From Bordetella parapertussis (GTDB taxonomy: Bacteria > Pseudomonadota > Gammaproteobacteria > Burkholderiales > Burkholderiaceae_B), in NCBI GenBank assembly GCA_945865935.1, contig CAMBFI010000018.1, positions 1 to 48,439 of the forward strand: 48,439 bases of DNA. The letters run 5' to 3'. Both the position numbers and the translations under genes were made by a program. The notes under the pieces are model-generated. The model searched no databases. It was not told the DNA's origin and was given only the letters and a program-made list of their open reading frames with translations. Of the stretch, positions 16,579 to 25,463 are shown piece after piece (position 1 is the stretch's first letter; each line of letters starts with the position of its first letter).

Positions 16579-18666
16579 ATGAATGTTATTTCCCGCTTGA
16601 TGCGGCCACAGCGCGTTGCGGTGATCGGTGCTTCGGCTGATATTGCCAAGACGGCCGGACGACCCGTCTCTTATTTGCTCAAGCATGGCTTCAAAGGGGA
16701 GATCTATCCAGTCAACCCTAAAGCATCCGAGATCTGCGGGCTAACCTGTTATCCAGATATCGCTTCGCTGCCAGCGGTGCCCGACGTGGGCATCGTGTTG
16801 CTCGGTGCTGAGCGTGCGCATCACGCAGTTCGGGAATTAGCGCAACGAGGCTGCGCCGCAGCGATCGTCCTAGCCAGTGGCTATGGCGAAGTAGGGGAGG
16901 ACGGCAAACGACGCCAGGCCGAGCTTAGAGACGCCGCTGGCACGATGCGCATCCTCGGCCCCAACACGATTGGTCTAGTCAATATCACCGATGGAATCGT
17001 GCTGTCCGCCTCGGGCGCCCTAGAGATGGATCATTTTCCGTCAGGGGCTGTGAGCGTGGTGTCGCAAAGCGGTGGGATCTTAGGTTCGATGTTGTCCCGG
17101 GCCGCCGCACGTGGGATTGGTTTGTCCAAACTCATCTCGACCAGTAATGAGGTTGATCTTGAGCTTGCAGATTTTATTGAGTGGTTGATTGATGACGAGG
17201 CAACCAAGGTTATTGCCTTGTATGTAGAGTCGGTCCGAAATGCTGACAAATTCCGTCAAGCCGCGTTGCGTGCCGCCGCAGCCGGTAAGCCCATCGTTGC
17301 GTTTAAGGTCGGTCGTTCAGAGGCTGGGGCGAAAGCTGCGGTGTCGCACACCGGCGCACTGGCTGGCGCAGACAAGATGTACGACGCGCTGTTTCAACAA
17401 GTCGGGATCATTCGCGCCAATGATTTTGATTCATTACTCGATATCCCTGCGGCACTCGCAACTGGGCGCAAGCTACGTGGCAATCGTGTGGCCATCCTGA
17501 CTTCGACCGGCGGTGCCGGAACCCTTGTGTCGGATGCCTTGGGTGTCTCTGGCTTTGCCACACCTGCGCCTGATGCCGTCACCGGTGCAGAGCTGCGCGC
17601 CCTACAAGACGGGGATCACGCCGCCTTAGATCGCAACCCCATTGATGTGACCCTAGCTGGTTTGAAGCCCGATCTATTGAAAGGCGCGATCAGTTCATTA
17701 CTGCGCAGCGAAACTTATGATGCCTTGGTGGTGATTGTCGGTGCCTCGGCGTTGGCGATGCCAGAATTGATGTCTAACGCGATCAAGAGCTGCCTGGGCT
17801 CAACCGACAAACCGGTGCTGGCTTACATCAGCCCCCACGCACCACACATCGGTTCCTTGCTCACGCAAGGTGGGGTGCCAGCGTTTTCGGCACCGGAAAG
17901 CTGTAGCGCTGCCTTGGGCGCTATGTTGCACGCCGCGCAATGGCAAGCGCTACCGCAAACAAACAAGGTGAACAACACCGTGCAGTTAGACAACATGCCC
18001 ATCGGTGCACTCGATGAGGCACAAGCCAAACAGCTGTTCTCTAAGTTTGGGATCTCGTGCGCCAACGAAATCGTGGTCACCAATGCCGAGCAGGCTGCAC
18101 AAGCGGCGACCACGCTAGGTAATCGCGTTGTGTTGAAGATTCTCTCGTCAGAGATTCTGCACAAGTCTGACATGGGCGGCGTGGCCGTCAACCTCAATGC
18201 CCAACAGATTGGCGAGCGCCTTGAAGCCATGCGTGTCACCGTCAAGGCCCGTGCAGGCATTACCCCCAACAACTTTCTTATCCAGGAGATGGTTTCCGGT
18301 GGCACAGAGCTCATCCTTGGGATGAACCGTGATCCGCTTGGGACGGCTATTTTGCTGGGCATGGGTGGCGTGACAGCAGAGTTGCTGAAAGACACGACCA
18401 TGCGCCTATTGCCTGCTGAAGGTGGGCTGTCTCCCGGCACCGCACGCGAGATGGCGATGGAGCTTAAAACCTGGCCCTTGCTAGACGGCTATCGCGGTCG
18501 CGCACCGGCAGATGTTGATGCCTTAGTTGCAGCGATTGTTGCGTTCTCTGAAATGGTGGCCCAGCTAGGCGAGCGCTTAGTCGAAGCAGAAATCAATCCG
18601 CTGTTTGTACTGGAGCGCGGTCAGGGTGTGAAGGCGGCCGATGGAATTGCTGTGTTTAGTGTTTAG
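16579..18666 (+). CDS. ADP-forming acyl-CoA synthetase / acetate-CoA ligase family
   Basis: 695-aa single-chain NDP-forming acyl-CoA synthetase. In order it has a CoA-binding Rossmann domain (VAVIGASAD near 13-21), a succinyl-CoA-synthetase-like ligase region with the SQSGG and SHTGALAGAD segments (near 166 and 257), and a C-terminal ATP-grasp domain from about residue 470 (VVLKILSSEILHKSDMGGVAVNL; EINPLFVL near the end). It would convert an acid plus ATP and CoA to the acyl-CoA. It probably works with the preceding crotonase. Acetate is only the name-giving substrate of the family. Confidence 0.83.
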   Translation: MNVISRLMRPQRVAVIGASADIAKTAGRPVSYLLKHGFKGEIYPVNPKASEICGLTCYPDIASLPAVPDVGIVLLGAERAHHAVRELAQRGCAAAIVLASGYGEVGEDGKRRQAELRDAAGTMRILGPNTIGLVNITDGIVLSASGALEMDHFPSGAVSVVSQSGGILGSMLSRAAARGIGLSKLISTSNEVDLELADFIEWLIDDEATKVIALYVESVRNADKFRQAALRAAAAGKPIVAFKVGRSEAGAKAAVSHTGALAGADKMYDALFQQVGIIRANDFDSLLDIPAALATGRKLRGNRVAILTSTGGAGTLVSDALGVSGFATPAPDAVTGAELRALQDGDHAALDRNPIDVTLAGLKPDLLKGAISSLLRSETYDALVVIVGASALAMPELMSNAIKSCLGSTDKPVLAYISPHAPHIGSLLTQGGVPAFSAPESCSAALGAMLHAAQWQALPQTNKVNNTVQLDNMPIGALDEAQAKQLFSKFGISCANEIVVTNAEQAAQAATTLGNRVVLKILSSEILHKSDMGGVAVNLNAQQIGERLEAMRVTVKARAGITPNNFLIQEMVSGGTELILGMNRDPLGTAILLGMGGVTAELLKDTTMRLLPAEGGLSPGTAREMAMELKTWPLLDGYRGRAPADVDALVAAIVAFSEMVAQLGERLVEAEINPLFVLERGQGVKAADGIAVFSV

Positions 18667-18913
18667 CACCCGCCCCACTTTGGTGCCAGCTGATAGGGCC
18701 TTCCTCGCAAAGAATAAAAGTTTTTTAGGGTCGACATCCTTTTGGGGGGGATACCTTTTGGCTATGCTACAAAAAAAACTTAGTTAATTTGGTGTCAGAT
18801 CAACAGCCCAAGTAGGGACAAAGGAAGAAATTTCTTGTCGAGCCGTAATAATCGGGTGTACTTTAGCTGTGCGATATTTTTCGCTATCTAGAAATCTAAT
18901 CGGAAGGGACATC
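18667..18913 (+). promoter_or_regulatory. Proteorhodopsin upstream region
   Basis: This is a 247-base gap without a convincing gene. A tentative promoter is TTGGCT (18758-18763), a 17-base spacer with an A-tract, then TAGTTA (18781-18786), which would give a leader of about 125 nt. A GGAAGGGA ribosome site lies at 18901-18908 before the ATG at 18914. A - strand open frame here (18784-19053) runs into the rhodopsin gene and is a shadow. Confidence 0.3.
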
Positions 18914-19711
18914 ATGAAATTAAACTCAATGTGGTCACGGGGGAAAGCAGCCCTGGCCAGTAGTGTGTTGTTAGGGTTGTCGAGCACCCCAGCTTGGGCC
19001 TCTTCGTCAGTGTTGAAGCAAGATGACTTTGTTGGCATCTCGTTTTGGCTCATCTCGATGGCGTTGATCGCGTCTACTGCGTTTTTCTTTTTAGAAAGAG
19101 ACCGCGTCTCTGCTAAATGGAAAACCTCATTGACCGTGTCTGGCTTGGTGACTTTGATCGCCGCAGTGCACTACTTTTACATGCGCGACGTTTGGGTCGA
19201 AACTGGCTCCACGCCAACGGTATTCCGTTACATCGACTGGCTGATCACTGTGCCTCTGTTGATGATCGAGTTCTACCTGATTTTGGCAGCAATCGCCAAA
19301 GTACCAGGCGGCGTGTTTTGGCGCTTAATGATCGGTACATTGGTCATGCTGGTTGGCGGTTATGTTGGCGAAGCAGGGTACGTACCTGTCTGGCCAGCTT
19401 TCATCGTTGGCATGATTGGTTGGTTCTACATCCTGTATGAGATCTTCGCTGGTGAAGCTAGCAAGATCAATGCTGCAAGCGCACCACCATCAGTGCAATC
19501 CGCGTTTAGCTTGATGCGTTGGATCGTGACCATTGGTTGGGCAATTTACCCAATTGGTTATTTCTTCGGTTACTTGACTGGCAGCAGCCCAGCCGACAGC
19601 GCAGCAGCACTGAACATCATCTATAACTTGGCTGACGTTCTCAACAAGATCGCTTTCGGACTTATCATCTGGAAAGTTGCAGTCACTGAATCTGAAGCTG
19701 CAAAGCACTAA
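18914..19711 (+). CDS. Green-absorbing proteorhodopsin, light-driven proton pump
   Basis: 265-aa seven-helix retinal protein of the inner membrane. The signal sequence is cleaved near PAWA-S. Helix C reads RYIDWLITVPLLMIEFY: Asp108 (acceptor), Thr112 and Glu119 (donor) form the DTE proton-pump motif. Leu116 occupies the tuning position that is Leu in green and Gln in blue proteorhodopsins. His86 is the Asp partner. Helix G reads NLADVLNKIAFG with Asp241 and the retinal Schiff-base Lys245. The sequence is close to marine SAR86-type proteorhodopsin throughout. The start is ATG 18914, with a strong ribosome site and signal peptide. Retinal synthesis genes follow immediately. Confidence 0.96.
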   Translation: MKLNSMWSRGKAALASSVLLGLSSTPAWASSSVLKQDDFVGISFWLISMALIASTAFFFLERDRVSAKWKTSLTVSGLVTLIAAVHYFYMRDVWVETGSTPTVFRYIDWLITVPLLMIEFYLILAAIAKVPGGVFWRLMIGTLVMLVGGYVGEAGYVPVWPAFIVGMIGWFYILYEIFAGEASKINAASAPPSVQSAFSLMRWIVTIGWAIYPIGYFFGYLTGSSPADSAAALNIIYNLADVLNKIAFGLIIWKVAVTESEAAKH

Positions 19712-19738
19712 GATCCTTGCGTTTGCTTGAAGAAAAAT

Positions 19739-19762
19739 CCCGGCTGCGGCCGGGTTTTTTTT
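19739..19762 (+). terminator. Terminator/attenuator between rhodopsin and crt genes
   Basis: A perfect 6-bp GC stem (CCCGGC, loop TGCG, GCCGGG) is followed by eight T residues. Only 32 bases separate it from the crtE start and no good promoter is visible there. Partial read-through probably feeds the crt operon, giving much more rhodopsin mRNA than enzyme mRNA. Confidence 0.88.
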
Positions 19763-19794
19763 AAAAACTATATAAAAAGTTTGATGAGGCGCAA

Positions 19795-20751
19795 ATGGGC
19801 ATGGGGACGGCTCTTTCAGTAAAGCACGCACACCCGCGTTATTTGGTTAGCGAACCCACAGTCTTGCTCAAGCAAGTTGAAACCTATATGCGCGCCGCGT
19901 TACAAAGCGCACCGCAAACACCTGTTTCGAACTCGACCAGAATACAAGAGGCCGTATCGCATCATTTGCAGTCCGGAGGGCAGCGCCTACGCGCGCGTTT
20001 AGCCCTTAGCGCTGGCAAAGCGGTCGGCCTGAAAGAAGACGACTGCATCATCCTTGCTGCAGTGGTTGAACTTTTACACAACGCGTCATTAATCCATGAC
20101 GACCTTCAAGACCGGGATGAGTTTCGTCGCGGACACCAAGCGGTCTGGAGCAAATTTGGGAGTGATATCGCTATTTGTTGCGGCGATCTTTTTTTATCAG
20201 CGTCTTATGCCGCCCTTGCAAATGTCAGCAAAGCAAGCGCCTTAGGCAAAATGTATCAGACGATGCATCACCGTTCGAGTGAAGCGATCTTTGGCCAGTG
20301 CGCCGATTTATCGATCACCGCCGAGCAGATGCACCTAGAGGCCTACATCGCCATCGTTAAAGCGAAATCAGGCGCTTTACTGAGCCTACCCTTAGAGCTT
20401 GTATTTCTGCTCAGTGGTCAACATAGTGCTCTGTCTTGCACCGAACAGGCTTGCAAGGATTTTGCTGTAGGCTTTCAAATTTATGATGACCTACTCGATA
20501 TTGACGTGGATCAGCGGCAAGCAAACGGTTCAGGCAAAGAACGCAATGCGCTGAATATCGTTTCAGTGTTCGAGCTCACGTATGAAGGCTTGGACACCTC
20601 CTTTGATCCCAAACGCTTGGCCAAAGACAGAGCCACTGAATACTTACTCAGGGCAGAGACGGCTCTGACGCAATTACCTGTTCAGTCTGGTGCAATGTTG
20701 AGTGAATGCTCGCAGAATATACGTGGTCTTTTAAGTCGGTTGTCTTATTAA
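19795..20751 (+). CDS. crtE: Geranylgeranyl diphosphate synthase
   Basis: Trans-prenyltransferase (318 aa) making GGPP, the carotenoid precursor. The first aspartate-rich motif HDDLQDRD is at residues 101-108 and the second, YDDLLDID, at 230-237; GGQRLRARL precedes them as the diphosphate-binding segment (GGKRxRP in most relatives). Two ATGs (19795 and 19801) are possible starts. It is the first gene of crtE-crtI-crtB-crtY-blh. Confidence 0.92.
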   Translation: MGMGTALSVKHAHPRYLVSEPTVLLKQVETYMRAALQSAPQTPVSNSTRIQEAVSHHLQSGGQRLRARLALSAGKAVGLKEDDCIILAAVVELLHNASLIHDDLQDRDEFRRGHQAVWSKFGSDIAICCGDLFLSASYAALANVSKASALGKMYQTMHHRSSEAIFGQCADLSITAEQMHLEAYIAIVKAKSGALLSLPLELVFLLSGQHSALSCTEQACKDFAVGFQIYDDLLDIDVDQRQANGSGKERNALNIVSVFELTYEGLDTSFDPKRLAKDRATEYLLRAETALTQLPVQSGAMLSECSQNIRGLLSRLSY

Positions 20752-20763
20752 CGAGCTCAATCT

Positions 20764-22239
20764 ATGCATGCTTTGATCATCGGCGGCGGATTCGGAGGCA
20801 TCGCTAGCGCTTTGCGTTTCAAGGCCAAGGGCTATGAGGTCACCTTGATTGATCGTTGCCCACAGCTTGGCGGACGCGCCCAAGCGTTTGAGCGCAATGG
20901 TTTTCGTCATGATGCAGGACCCACCGTCATTACCGCGTCATTTTTGTTTGAAGAGTTGTTTGCGTTATTTGGTGAAACGCTAGCCGACCACGTTACCCTT
21001 GTGCCGCTTAAGCCGTGGTATCGCTTCTATTTTGCAGACGGTGATCACTTTGATTATGGTGGAACACTGGAAGAAACGTTGGCTGAAATCCGACGCATCG
21101 AGCCCGCTGATTGTGAAAGGTATCTTCAGTTACTTGCGCACTCACAGCGCATTTTTAACGTAGGTTTCACTGAGTTATCGGCCACACCCTTTGGTAGTTT
21201 CTGGTTCATGCTCAAGCAGATACCGAGACTCATCGGGCTGCAAAGCTACAAAACGGTGTGGCAAATGGTGTCTCACTACCTTAAAAACGACAAGCTTCGT
21301 CAAGCGTTCTCTATACAGCCGCTGCTCGTGGGCGGTAATCCTTTTGATACAACCAGCATTTATTGTTTGATCCATTATCTTGAGCGCGCCTACGGTGTGC
21401 AGTTTGCAATGGGCGGTACGCAAGCAATCGTAGACGCGTTAAAAAAACTGATGGAGCGTCAAGGGATAGAGATCCGCTTGAACCAGACTGTTGAGCGCTT
21501 GGTTGTCGAAGCCGACACCGTAAAAGGGGTGGTTCTTGAAGGGGGCCAAACGATTGATGCGGACGTCGTAGTCTCCAACGCGGATCCGGGCTACTTGTAT
21601 CAGCATATGCTTGAGCCGAAAAAGCAATCTTTTTTAACGCGCTTCAAAGCAAAAAATTCACAGTACTCCATGGGGCTCTTCGTGCTGTATTTCGGTACAA
21701 CGCGAACCTACCCAGAGATTGCGCATCATACGATTTGGATGGGCGAGCGCTACAAAGAGCTTTTGGCGGATATTTTTAATCGAAAAATTCTGTCCGAGGA
21801 TTTCTCACTGTATTTGCATCGCCCGACCGCGACCGACAAGAGCTTTGCCCCAGACGGCTGCGATAGTTTCTATGTGCTGTGTCCCGTACCCAACTTGCAG
21901 GGCGGACAAGACTGGGCCGTTGAGGGACCAGCCTTACGCGATCGTATTGTTCTTGCTTTAGAAAAAACAATATTGCCTGAGCTGTCAACAGTCATCACTG
22001 AAGACTTTTACATGACACCAAAGGATTTCGCGCACGATTATCTGAGCGAGCACGGTGCAGGCTTCTCGATCTCGCCAATATTTACCCAGTCAGCCTGGTT
22101 TCGCTTTCACAACCGCGCTGAAGGTTTAAAGAACCTCTATTTGGTTGGTGCAGGCACCCATCCTGGCGCAGGTTTGCCAGGCGTGATCTCGTCGGCCAAA
22201 GTGGTTGATGCCTTGATCCCAAGGGTGACCCCCGCGTGA
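20764..22239 (+). CDS. crtI: Phytoene desaturase
   Basis: FAD-dependent desaturase (491 aa) converting phytoene to lycopene. It has an N-terminal dinucleotide fold GGGFGGIASALR near 7-18 followed by DRCPQLGGRAQAF, and the C-terminal CrtI signature LYLVGAGTHPGAGLPGVISSAK near 460-481. It lies 12 bases after crtE, and its stop overlaps the GTG start of crtB, so translation is coupled. Confidence 0.94.
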   Translation: MHALIIGGGFGGIASALRFKAKGYEVTLIDRCPQLGGRAQAFERNGFRHDAGPTVITASFLFEELFALFGETLADHVTLVPLKPWYRFYFADGDHFDYGGTLEETLAEIRRIEPADCERYLQLLAHSQRIFNVGFTELSATPFGSFWFMLKQIPRLIGLQSYKTVWQMVSHYLKNDKLRQAFSIQPLLVGGNPFDTTSIYCLIHYLERAYGVQFAMGGTQAIVDALKKLMERQGIEIRLNQTVERLVVEADTVKGVVLEGGQTIDADVVVSNADPGYLYQHMLEPKKQSFLTRFKAKNSQYSMGLFVLYFGTTRTYPEIAHHTIWMGERYKELLADIFNRKILSEDFSLYLHRPTATDKSFAPDGCDSFYVLCPVPNLQGGQDWAVEGPALRDRIVLALEKTILPELSTVITEDFYMTPKDFAHDYLSEHGAGFSISPIFTQSAWFRFHNRAEGLKNLYLVGAGTHPGAGLPGVISSAKVVDALIPRVTPA

Positions 22240-23180
22240 CCTTGGCTAACGATACCCTCGACGCGGACCGGGTTCTTGCGGCAAAGGGCAAGAGCTTTTA
22301 CTGGGCGCGTCACCTGCTTGGACCAAAGCATGCCAGTCGTGCCACGCGACTCTATCGGTTTTGTCGCTACGTTGACGACTTGGCTGATGAGGATCAATCG
22401 GCAGCGCGTTCAAAGAAAAATATCGCTGCGCTGCGCGACTCAATTCTTTCAGGATCGACTGAGGATGTTGTGGTTCGGGATGGCCTTGCGTTAATCAATG
22501 AGTGTCAGATTGACAAGAGGGCGGTGCTGGACTTGATCGCAGGCGTTTGGTCTGACACTGAACTTGTCAGAATGGAAGATGATGCCCACTTAGTGCAATA
22601 CTGCTATCAAGTGGCAGGTACGGTCGGGTTAATGATGTGTAAAGTGCTTGATGTCGATCATCCAGAGGCCGAAGCCTTCGCTATTGATCTGGGGATTGCC
22701 ATGCAGTTGACCAATGTCTGCAGAGATATACAGGCCGATGCCTTGGTCGATCGGCGTTACATCCCGTCAGCCTTGGTTAATGGCTTAGATCCTAGTGAAC
22801 TCATCCATCCAAGCCAAGCGCATAAACAGATGGTGCAACAGGCCGTTGCGACTTTATTAGATCGTGCGGACGATTATTACCAGAGTGGCGAACGCGGATT
22901 ATCCTATTTACCGTTCAGAGCCAGGTTGGCAATATTGGTCGCGGCGCGTCTCTATCGTGAGATTGGTCAAAAACTCAGGCACCAAGAATGCGAATACTGG
23001 CATCAACGCATTGTGGTGTCTAAAGCTAAAAAACTGATGCTTACGATCGAGGTCTTTCTTACCGCGCCGTTCACAGCAAAATTTTGGCGCTACCCAAGTC
23101 AGCATGACGCCAAGCTGCACGCGCCCTTAGTGCCCAGAGACACCAAGACGCTGTCGTCCGCACAGGGTCATGCAAACTGA
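22236..23180 (+). CDS. crtB: Phytoene synthase
   Basis: Head-to-head prenyl synthase (314 aa) joining two GGPP into phytoene. The two aspartate-rich sites are YVDDLADED (near 46-54) and NVCRDIQADAL (near 159-169). The start is GTG 22236, overlapping the crtI stop. Its 3' end overlaps crtY by 11 bases. Confidence 0.94.
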   Translation: MTLANDTLDADRVLAAKGKSFYWARHLLGPKHASRATRLYRFCRYVDDLADEDQSAARSKKNIAALRDSILSGSTEDVVVRDGLALINECQIDKRAVLDLIAGVWSDTELVRMEDDAHLVQYCYQVAGTVGLMMCKVLDVDHPEAEAFAIDLGIAMQLTNVCRDIQADALVDRRYIPSALVNGLDPSELIHPSQAHKQMVQQAVATLLDRADDYYQSGERGLSYLPFRARLAILVAARLYREIGQKLRHQECEYWHQRIVVSKAKKLMLTIEVFLTAPFTAKFWRYPSQHDAKLHAPLVPRDTKTLSSAQGHAN

Positions 23181-24333
23181 ATTTGATCTGATCATTATCG
23201 GGGCCGGCTGCGCCGGATTAAGTTTGGGGACGCGACTTGCCTCGTTAGGCTCCGAAGCGCCTAAAACACTCTTGCTTGAGTCACGTGTTGCTTACGACAA
23301 CGACAGAACCTGGTGTTTCTGGGGTGATGCGCACACGCCGTTTGCAACGCTTGCCAGGCACAGTTGGCAGCGCTTGAGTGTCAAAGAGGGCGGTCGTCGT
23401 GCGTTGATCGATTGCGCCTACACACCCTACCGGTTGTTATCTGCAATAGATTTTTATGCTCAGGCGGCGGATGCAATCGCAAGCAATGACGCACTGCATT
23501 TAAAAATGGGCGCCTCCCTGACCGCAGAGCCTAGCTTTGCCAAGGGTAGGTGGCATCTTCAGACGACGGTAGGTTCTTTTTTAGCTAAAGCCATCGTTGA
23601 CACCCGTCCACGGCCGACGGACAAAATGTCTGACACCACCCTATGGCAAGCATTTCTGGGGTGTGAGCTTGAGTTTGAAGAGCCCCTCTTTGATCCCACG
23701 TCAGCGCAACTGATGGATTTTCATCCGGCGAATCAAGCCTTCGTCGGCTTTAATTATGTGCTGCCTTTTTCAACAACCAGAGCACTCTTCGAATTTACAG
23801 TTTTTGCGCCTAAGGTCTTTGAGCAAGCAGAGCTACTCGGCTATCTTGAGGCCCATATCGCAACGCTTGCAGGGGGTAGGCCTTACAAACGCCTGCGTAT
23901 CGAGTATGGATTGATCCCGATGGGCTTGGGTGGCTCAGCCCACGATGCGAATTCTGTTGAGGCGCAGCCAAGCTATGTGCGGGTGGGACTGACTGCAGGG
24001 GCGGCTCGGCCCGCGACGGGCTATGCCTTTCAAAGGATTCAGCGCTGGGCCGATGCATGCAAAGATTCTCTTCAGAAAACTGGTCTACCCGTCGGGCATC
24101 AGCAAGACTCTTTCGCCATCAGCCAGATGGATGCTATTTTTCTAAATGTACTGCGTCACCACCCTGAGCTAGGGCCTGAGCTGTTCATGCGACTGTTTTC
24201 AAAGGTGAGTAGCGAAAAACTGATTCGATTTTTGTCAGATCAGGGGAGGGTGTCTGATTACTTGGCGGTGATTTTGGCCTTACCATCAGGGGTGTTCCTT
24301 AAAAGTGCCTATCAATTGGCAATGAAGAAATGA
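23170..24333 (+). CDS. crtY: Lycopene beta-cyclase
   Basis: FAD/NAD-fold cyclase (387 aa) converting lycopene to beta-carotene. The N-terminal IIIGAGCAGLSLG (8-20) is the dinucleotide site, and NDRTWCFW and the central FNYVLPFSTTRALFEFTVF are typical of CrtY-type cyclases. No hydroxylase or ketolase gene is in the cluster, so beta-carotene should flow to retinal. The stop overlaps the blh start (ATGA). Confidence 0.92.
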   Translation: MQTEFDLIIIGAGCAGLSLGTRLASLGSEAPKTLLLESRVAYDNDRTWCFWGDAHTPFATLARHSWQRLSVKEGGRRALIDCAYTPYRLLSAIDFYAQAADAIASNDALHLKMGASLTAEPSFAKGRWHLQTTVGSFLAKAIVDTRPRPTDKMSDTTLWQAFLGCELEFEEPLFDPTSAQLMDFHPANQAFVGFNYVLPFSTTRALFEFTVFAPKVFEQAELLGYLEAHIATLAGGRPYKRLRIEYGLIPMGLGGSAHDANSVEAQPSYVRVGLTAGAARPATGYAFQRIQRWADACKDSLQKTGLPVGHQQDSFAISQMDAIFLNVLRHHPELGPELFMRLFSKVSSEKLIRFLSDQGRVSDYLAVILALPSGVFLKSAYQLAMKK

Positions 24334-25190
24334 ACCGTGTGCAAAAACAAGGTTTAATTTTTGGTGTGGTGGCGATCCTCATCGCGCTGGGCTCTGCGCT
24401 TGCACCAGCGCTGGACCCGTTGACCTCCCTCATCTTGATCGCGACCTTAATCTTTTTTCTTGGTGTACCGCATGGTGCACTTGACCCCTGCTTTGCTGAA
24501 AAACTGTTCGCAGTTAAGGGCTGGCAAGCGTGGTCACTGTTTGTCGTGATTTATTTGGGCTTGGCCGGCGGTGTAGTGATTGTTTGGTGGCTGGCACCCC
24601 TCGTATTTATGGCTGGTTTTTTGCTTATTTCAATTTTGCATTTTTCAAGAGATTTGTCTGCAACTACGCCAAGAATCGCTAGGCTGTTGTATGGCGGTGC
24701 CATGATTGTGTTGCCCGCACTATTTCATTTTTCGGAAATGCTCGCGCTCTTTACCTTAATCATCCCTGCTGACAATGCTCAAACGATTATGGGGGTCTTA
24801 CACGCGTTGGCCTGGCCTTGGGCTGCGGCCTTGGCGCTTTCGTTGTGTGTTGAATTGCGTAAGAATTGGCGAAGTAGTTTCGAGATTTTTTCAGTTAGCC
24901 TGCTCGCGATAGCGGCTCAGCCTTTGATCGCCTTCACGGTCTATTTCTGCGGCATGCACAGCTTGAGGCACATGCTGCGTACACAACAGTATGTCAATTT
25001 GCCCGCGAGCCGTCTCTTATGGACATGCCTATCACCCATGCTCGGCGTCAGTGTCTTGGTCGCGCTTGGGTGGTTTTATTTGCCAGCTTCATCGTTTGAC
25101 TCCAGAATTTTGCAATTCGTGTTTGTGACACTTGCAGCCTTAACCGTCCCCCACATGTTGTTGGTTGATCGGGCCCGCTACGCGAGTTAG
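24330..25190 (+). CDS. blh: Beta-carotene 15,15'-dioxygenase, Brp/Blh family
   Basis: Membrane-embedded iron dioxygenase (286 aa) that cleaves beta-carotene into two retinal molecules for the rhodopsin. Conserved His-containing segments GVPHGALDP, SILHFSRD and CGMHSLRHMLR are present, between about eight hydrophobic helices. It is the last gene of the crt operon; the convergent Trp-rich protein gene ends 10 bases downstream. Confidence 0.93.
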   Translation: MNRVQKQGLIFGVVAILIALGSALAPALDPLTSLILIATLIFFLGVPHGALDPCFAEKLFAVKGWQAWSLFVVIYLGLAGGVVIVWWLAPLVFMAGFLLISILHFSRDLSATTPRIARLLYGGAMIVLPALFHFSEMLALFTLIIPADNAQTIMGVLHALAWPWAAALALSLCVELRKNWRSSFEIFSVSLLAIAAQPLIAFTVYFCGMHSLRHMLRTQQYVNLPASRLLWTCLSPMLGVSVLVALGWFYLPASSFDSRILQFVFVTLAALTVPHMLLVDRARYAS

Positions 25191-25200
25191 CGTTCAGTCA

Positions 25201-25422
25201 CTACTTCCAGCCCTGTACCCAGATCGTGTCGTCCTGCAGGTCTCTCCACGCGACTTGTTGGATCTGCTTCGAATAAATTGCTTCGAGCTCTACAAATTCA
25301 ATTTTGGTGTCAGGCAGTTCTGGGTAATGCACTTTCGTGACCAGAAAATGCTTGTTCTTAGCAACAGGGCGCTTTGCGGTCCACTTAGTAAGCAGTAGTT
25401 TTTTAGGGTTGAGTGGATTCAT
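25201..25422 (-). CDS. Trp-rich small protein, TIGR02450 type
   Basis: 73-aa protein starting NPLNPKKLLLTKWTA and ending WVQGWK, with Trp14, Trp59, Trp68 and Trp72. This pattern is that of the conserved tryptophan-rich TIGR02450 family, of unknown function. I set the start at ATG 25422 because similarity begins there; the open frame extends upstream without family features. It lies 41 bases after the diiron oxygenase gene on the same strand and is probably the third gene of the peptide/oxygenase operon. It is convergent with blh. Confidence 0.78.
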   Translation of the reverse strand: MNPLNPKKLLLTKWTAKRPVAKNKHFLVTKVHYPELPDTKIEFVELEAIYSKQIQQVAWRDLQDDTIWVQGWK

Positions 25423-25463
25423 GCGATTGAAGTGCCTGCCTTGACGTCTATTGTTAGGCAGAG

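Noticed and set aside
18784-19053. 89-codon - strand frame over the rhodopsin leader
   Set aside because: It runs antisense into the signal-peptide region of the rhodopsin gene and has no family features.
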